This document shows positions 61,367 to 64,000 of a stretch of DNA of 64,000 bases, in pieces. The DNA is from Thermosediminibacter litoriperuensis (GTDB lineage Bacteria > Bacillota > Thermosediminibacteria > Thermosediminibacterales > Thermosediminibacteraceae). The stretch is taken from NCBI RefSeq assembly GCF_008124715.1, contig NZ_VNHO01000007.1:43066-107065 (forward strand). Direction: 5' to 3'. Below the pieces are notes generated by a model. The model saw only the letters and a program-made list of their open reading frames with translations, searched no databases and was not told where the DNA came from. Both the position numbers and the translations under genes were made by a program. Each line of letters begins with the position of its first letter. Positions within the stretch are counted from its first letter, which is position 1.

Positions 61367-61412
61367 AGTTAGTTCCCGCCTGAAATAAAAAACAGTTAAT
61401 ATTTCCCGAGAC

Positions 61413-61487
61413 ACTCTCCTTCCATTTTTGCCCGGTTCCCCTAAGATCACGTCCAGTCCTATTCCAGTAATATAAACCCGAAGAAAT
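61413..61487 (-). pseudogene. Remnant of a second large serine recombinase
   Basis: The minus-strand frame reads SGLYYWNRTGRDLRGTGQKWKES, nearly identical to SGLYYWNRTGRDLRGTGQKWKDS of the intact recombinase at 22784-24907, but with many silent differences. Nothing else of the gene remains. Like the intact gene it points towards a tRNA 3' end on its left. Confidence 0.8.
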
Positions 61488-61493
61488 TCAAGG

Positions 61494-61685
61494 GATTTGC
61501 CTGTAATACACGAGTCTATCGAAGAACTACAATCAAGGTACGATCGCCCAATTGCCATTGAGGTTAAACCACTGGTAAACTATTATAAAGCCGAAGAATA
61601 CCATCAAAGTACCTGGATAAAAACCCAAATGGGTATTGCTATATCAGTTGAGAAAAATTGCCAAGGTAAAGGATGCGCTAATTGA
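61494..61685 (+). pseudogene. msrA: msrA (peptide methionine sulfoxide reductase) C-terminal fragment
   Basis: VIHESIEELQSRYDRPIAIEVKPLVNYYKAEEYHQ matches the C-terminal part of MsrA. After EYHQ a frameshift is needed to continue (the other frame gives YLDKNPNGYCYIS, the normal MsrA continuation). The N-terminal catalytic GCFW region is absent, so it is a broken fragment. Confidence 0.75.
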
Positions 61686-61688
61686 TAG

Positions 61689-61868
61689 CTAACCAAGGGG
61701 CCCGTTTTCTCTTATGATGTCTGCTATTTCCCTTCTACTAAATACAAAAAGCCCTGCGACGGCAAATGTCGCAAGGCCGTATTGAGCCATATCAGCTCTC
61801 GGTATTGTATCTCTTTCATAGAACCATTGTAACTTTTTCTGGTGGAGGCGAAGGTTGTATTTAATCAT
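61689..61868 (-). CDS. Small membrane protein (59 aa)
   Basis: 59 residues: MIKYNLRLHQKKLQWFYERDTIPRADMAQYGLATFAVAGLFVFSRREIADIIRENGPLG. One hydrophobic segment (YGLATFAVAGLFVF) suggests a membrane protein. The ATG overlaps the stop of the upstream propeller-like gene (ATGATTAA), so the two are translationally coupled. No family recognised. Confidence 0.6.
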   Translation of the reverse strand: MIKYNLRLHQKKLQWFYERDTIPRADMAQYGLATFAVAGLFVFSRREIADIIRENGPLG

Positions 61869-63351
61869 CCTTCTCTTTATCATCATCTTCTTCAACATCC
61901 AGCTCAATTTCGGATTCCATGTCATCTTCAGCATGCTTTGTGCCCTTTACCCATACTTCACATCCCTGGAAGGGGTTTGCAGTACCAAGATACAGCTTGC
62001 CATCTTCGCTGGGCAATAAATTTCTCAATCCATAGTTATAGGGGTTGCCCAATCCATCCAGAGTCACAGCTTTCCAATTCTCTCCATTCTCAGAGACATA
62101 CATATCAAATCCTAGATTCTCGTAAAAATCTCTCTTAGAACCCTTTAATAATTTAAGCAGTGGCTTTAAATTATATTCCCGTACTAAGTTAATAATATTG
62201 GCAGGGTTTAAAAACGAGGGTAAAACAGACGGCAACACACCCTTATTGATTGTAGCTAGCGATGAAATAAAAGGCGGAAGTAGAACGGACCAGTCCCAGG
62301 TACCCAGGTAGAACCTGTTCCCAAACTGTATCAACTGCCAACAGTAACCATTGGAAATATCTCCGAAGCCAGATACATATTTACCTTTATTTCTTTTACC
62401 TGTGACGGGATTCGTAGGCAAAACGGGCTCTCCTCCCACAATAACCTTCCACTCGTCATGGCGGTTGATCCGGATAAGGTCAAAAGGTTTCGGAGGGACA
62501 ATTTTTCTGGATGGATCAACACTTGAAATAGCGAATGCAATAGCTGTACCAACATAAATATGATCTTTAAATACCCCCATACTTAACGGAACTTCATTTA
62601 ATCCGTCTCCGGCCCCCTTATCCACTACCAGCTTCCATCCGTCCTTTTGAGGTTCCAACCCTTCTGTCCTCCAGACTTCAAAGCCTCCTACCGGTGCCGT
62701 TCCCACATAGATATGACCGTTAAAGCTTACCATGGTAACGATTCCGCCTCTGGGGTTCCTGTCGGGGTCTCCTTGTGTACTGACCAAAGTCCATCCGTTT
62801 TTTTCAGGGTCTTCACTGACATAAAGTAACGTGTCCCCTGCTACGGGATCCCCTAATACCCCCATATACAACTTTCCATTATGTTCTATCATCGCCCTGG
62901 TAGATGTCCCTGGAATATCAGTTACCAACGGTGTCCACTGAACACCATCCAGAGATTTCAGAATAACAATCTTAGGTTGGATAGTATAACCAACGGCATA
63001 TAAGGCTGTCTCGCCCCGGGGTGTTGTGTAGCGGATCATAAAACGGAAGCCGATGATACCCAATTGGGGAGGCGCTTTATACACCCTTTGCCACCCCTCT
63101 GAACCGTCCTTTTTATACCTCCAGATTTCCGCATTCATATCCACATTCTGGGGAACAAACTCCTTTGGTACCTGAAGTCCCGGAAATGTTCCCGCCTTAA
63201 TTACCGAAAACACTATATTCCTCCCCGTACCCACGTATATATAATCTCCCATTTCTTCCATTGCCCAGGCATAGTTGTTCTGTTTTGCATTATCCGGATT
63301 TGTACTGTCAAAACCATTGAATGGAGTAATTTTAACAAAGCCATTTGACAT
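61861..63351 (-). CDS. Beta-propeller-like protein of unknown function
   Basis: 496 residues without a signal peptide. Repeats of the type YIYVGTGRNI...AEIWR...GWQRV, KLYMGVLG..., HIYVGTAPVGGFEVWR, HIYVGTAIAF, RFYLGTWDWS and KLYLGTANPFQGCEVWV recur about every 60-80 residues, the blade pattern of a beta-propeller. The C-terminus is very acidic (EDDMESEIELDVEEDDDKEKDD). The ATG at 63351 has AAAGAGGGATA upstream. Possibly a surface or stress protein carried by transposition; function unknown. Confidence 0.65.
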   Translation of the reverse strand: MSNGFVKITPFNGFDSTNPDNAKQNNYAWAMEEMGDYIYVGTGRNIVFSVIKAGTFPGLQVPKEFVPQNVDMNAEIWRYKKDGSEGWQRVYKAPPQLGIIGFRFMIRYTTPRGETALYAVGYTIQPKIVILKSLDGVQWTPLVTDIPGTSTRAMIEHNGKLYMGVLGDPVAGDTLLYVSEDPEKNGWTLVSTQGDPDRNPRGGIVTMVSFNGHIYVGTAPVGGFEVWRTEGLEPQKDGWKLVVDKGAGDGLNEVPLSMGVFKDHIYVGTAIAFAISSVDPSRKIVPPKPFDLIRINRHDEWKVIVGGEPVLPTNPVTGKRNKGKYVSGFGDISNGYCWQLIQFGNRFYLGTWDWSVLLPPFISSLATINKGVLPSVLPSFLNPANIINLVREYNLKPLLKLLKGSKRDFYENLGFDMYVSENGENWKAVTLDGLGNPYNYGLRNLLPSEDGKLYLGTANPFQGCEVWVKGTKHAEDDMESEIELDVEEDDDKEKDD

Positions 63352-63464
63352 GAATATCCCTCTTTCATTTATTTTTCTAATATATGATATGAATGTATAC
63401 TGATGATGCTTACTTTCGGTAAAATCTTCAGGATCAATTAGTGAGTTTCAGAATAGTGTAAAGG

Positions 63465-63659
63465 GAACAAGCTAGAGAGGCTTATGACAATTATATTGAA
63501 TTTAAAAAGTTAAGGGATTCACTTCCAGCATGTTTTGCTCAACAAAACGGTGACTCTAGTGGCGAAATAGCCAAAAATAAGGTTGAAACTTTTGCATTTC
63601 AGTTTATTAATGAAGCAGCAGGTTTTCCTGTAACGACTGTTAGAAACATTTCAGAGTGA
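63465..63659 (+). pseudogene. C-terminal fragment of an unknown protein
   Basis: A 64-codon frame, EQAREAYDNYIEFKKLRDSLPACF...FINEAAGFPVTTVRNISE, begins right after an in-frame stop with no start codon or ribosome binding site. It looks like the tail of a decayed gene next to the IS30 element. Confidence 0.4.
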
Positions 63660-63679
63660 CATTATCACAGAAAAACACT

Positions 63680-63703
63680 TAAATTGCAATATTAAATGCG
63701 ACA
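63680..63703. mobile_element. Probable IS30-family terminal inverted repeat end
   Basis: AATTGCAATATTAAATGCGACAC lies 37 bp beyond the transposase stop. IS30-type elements commonly end in GTGTCGCATTTAATATTGCA-like sequences. The other end is outside the window, so pairing cannot be tested. Confidence 0.5.
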
Positions 63704-63739
63704 CATTTTTTGGAAACCCGAATGAGTTGGGTTTTTCAA

Positions 63740-64000
<261 letters not shown>

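Noticed and set aside
61250..61558. A 102-codon minus-strand ORF over the right junction
   Set aside because: It crosses the tRNA-Thr fragment, terminator and recombinase remnant in a different frame from the recognisable recombinase peptide.

Overview
The window reads as the chromosome of an anaerobic, spore-forming, probably thermophilic clostridial Firmicute (Thermoanaerobacterales/Thermosediminibacterales-like). The grounds are an alpha/beta-type small acid-soluble spore protein, Gram-positive gene style (strong AGGAGG sites, many TTG/GTG starts), a monoderm-type Tad locus without a secretin, and a cobalamin gene set. The genus is an inference; no rRNA is present.

Positions 1-22,500 are ordinary chromosome. 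A sugar ABC permease ends at the left edge, followed by a fructose-6-phosphate aldolase/transaldolase, a SorC-type regulator, a glucitol-type PTS (gutM, IIC, IIBC, IIA) with a SAF-domain NAD-dependent oxidoreductase, a four-gene 2-oxoacid dehydrogenase complex (E1alpha, E1beta, E2, E3), a zinc-ribbon protein and PTS enzyme I. A cobalamin riboswitch then heads a corrinoid uptake and lower-ligand assembly operon (btuF, btuC, cobU, pduX, cobD, cbiB, cobS, cobC). It lacks the transporter ATPase btuD, and cobT. A NifU-like protein, hisC, an SASP gene and six tRNAs (Val, Asp, Phe, Gly, Cys, Leu) follow.

From the 3' end of tRNA-Leu (about 23,120) to about 61,300 lies a roughly 38-kb integrated mobile element. 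It carries a large serine recombinase preceded by a perfect SOS (LexA) box; ImmA/XRE repressor modules; a convergent sce7726/sce7725-type pair; a plasmid-like replication module (SSB, DnaA-box-rich region, Rep with internal iterons); a complete monoderm Tad/Flp pilus locus with a HEPN/MNT toxin-antitoxin pair, prepilin peptidase and HD-GYP protein; a ParM/ParR/parC segregation cassette; a MOB_P relaxase with a VirD4/VirB4-type conjugation system; and a 1,855-residue PKD surface protein. It can be read as an integrated conjugative plasmid that builds two surface machines, a conjugation channel and a Tad pilus.

The strongest candidates for something undescribed are non-coding. One is a GC-rich element of about 370 bp, present three times in direct orientation just after stop codons (37.3, 52.7, 60.3 kb). 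Its pairing pattern includes nested long helices and a hairpin-loop pseudoknot that is kept in all three copies. The other is a type I toxin-antitoxin-like locus at 60.74-61.10 kb: a promoter, a leader whose 12-bp perfect helix buries the ribosome binding site of a 29-codon ORF, and a convergent antisense promoter with a terminator at the ORF's 3' end.

Positions 61,278-64,000 are a junk-like junction: a tRNA-Thr 3' half, a terminator, fragments of a second serine recombinase and of msrA, a beta-propeller-like protein with a small membrane protein, and a partial IS30 transposase at the right edge.
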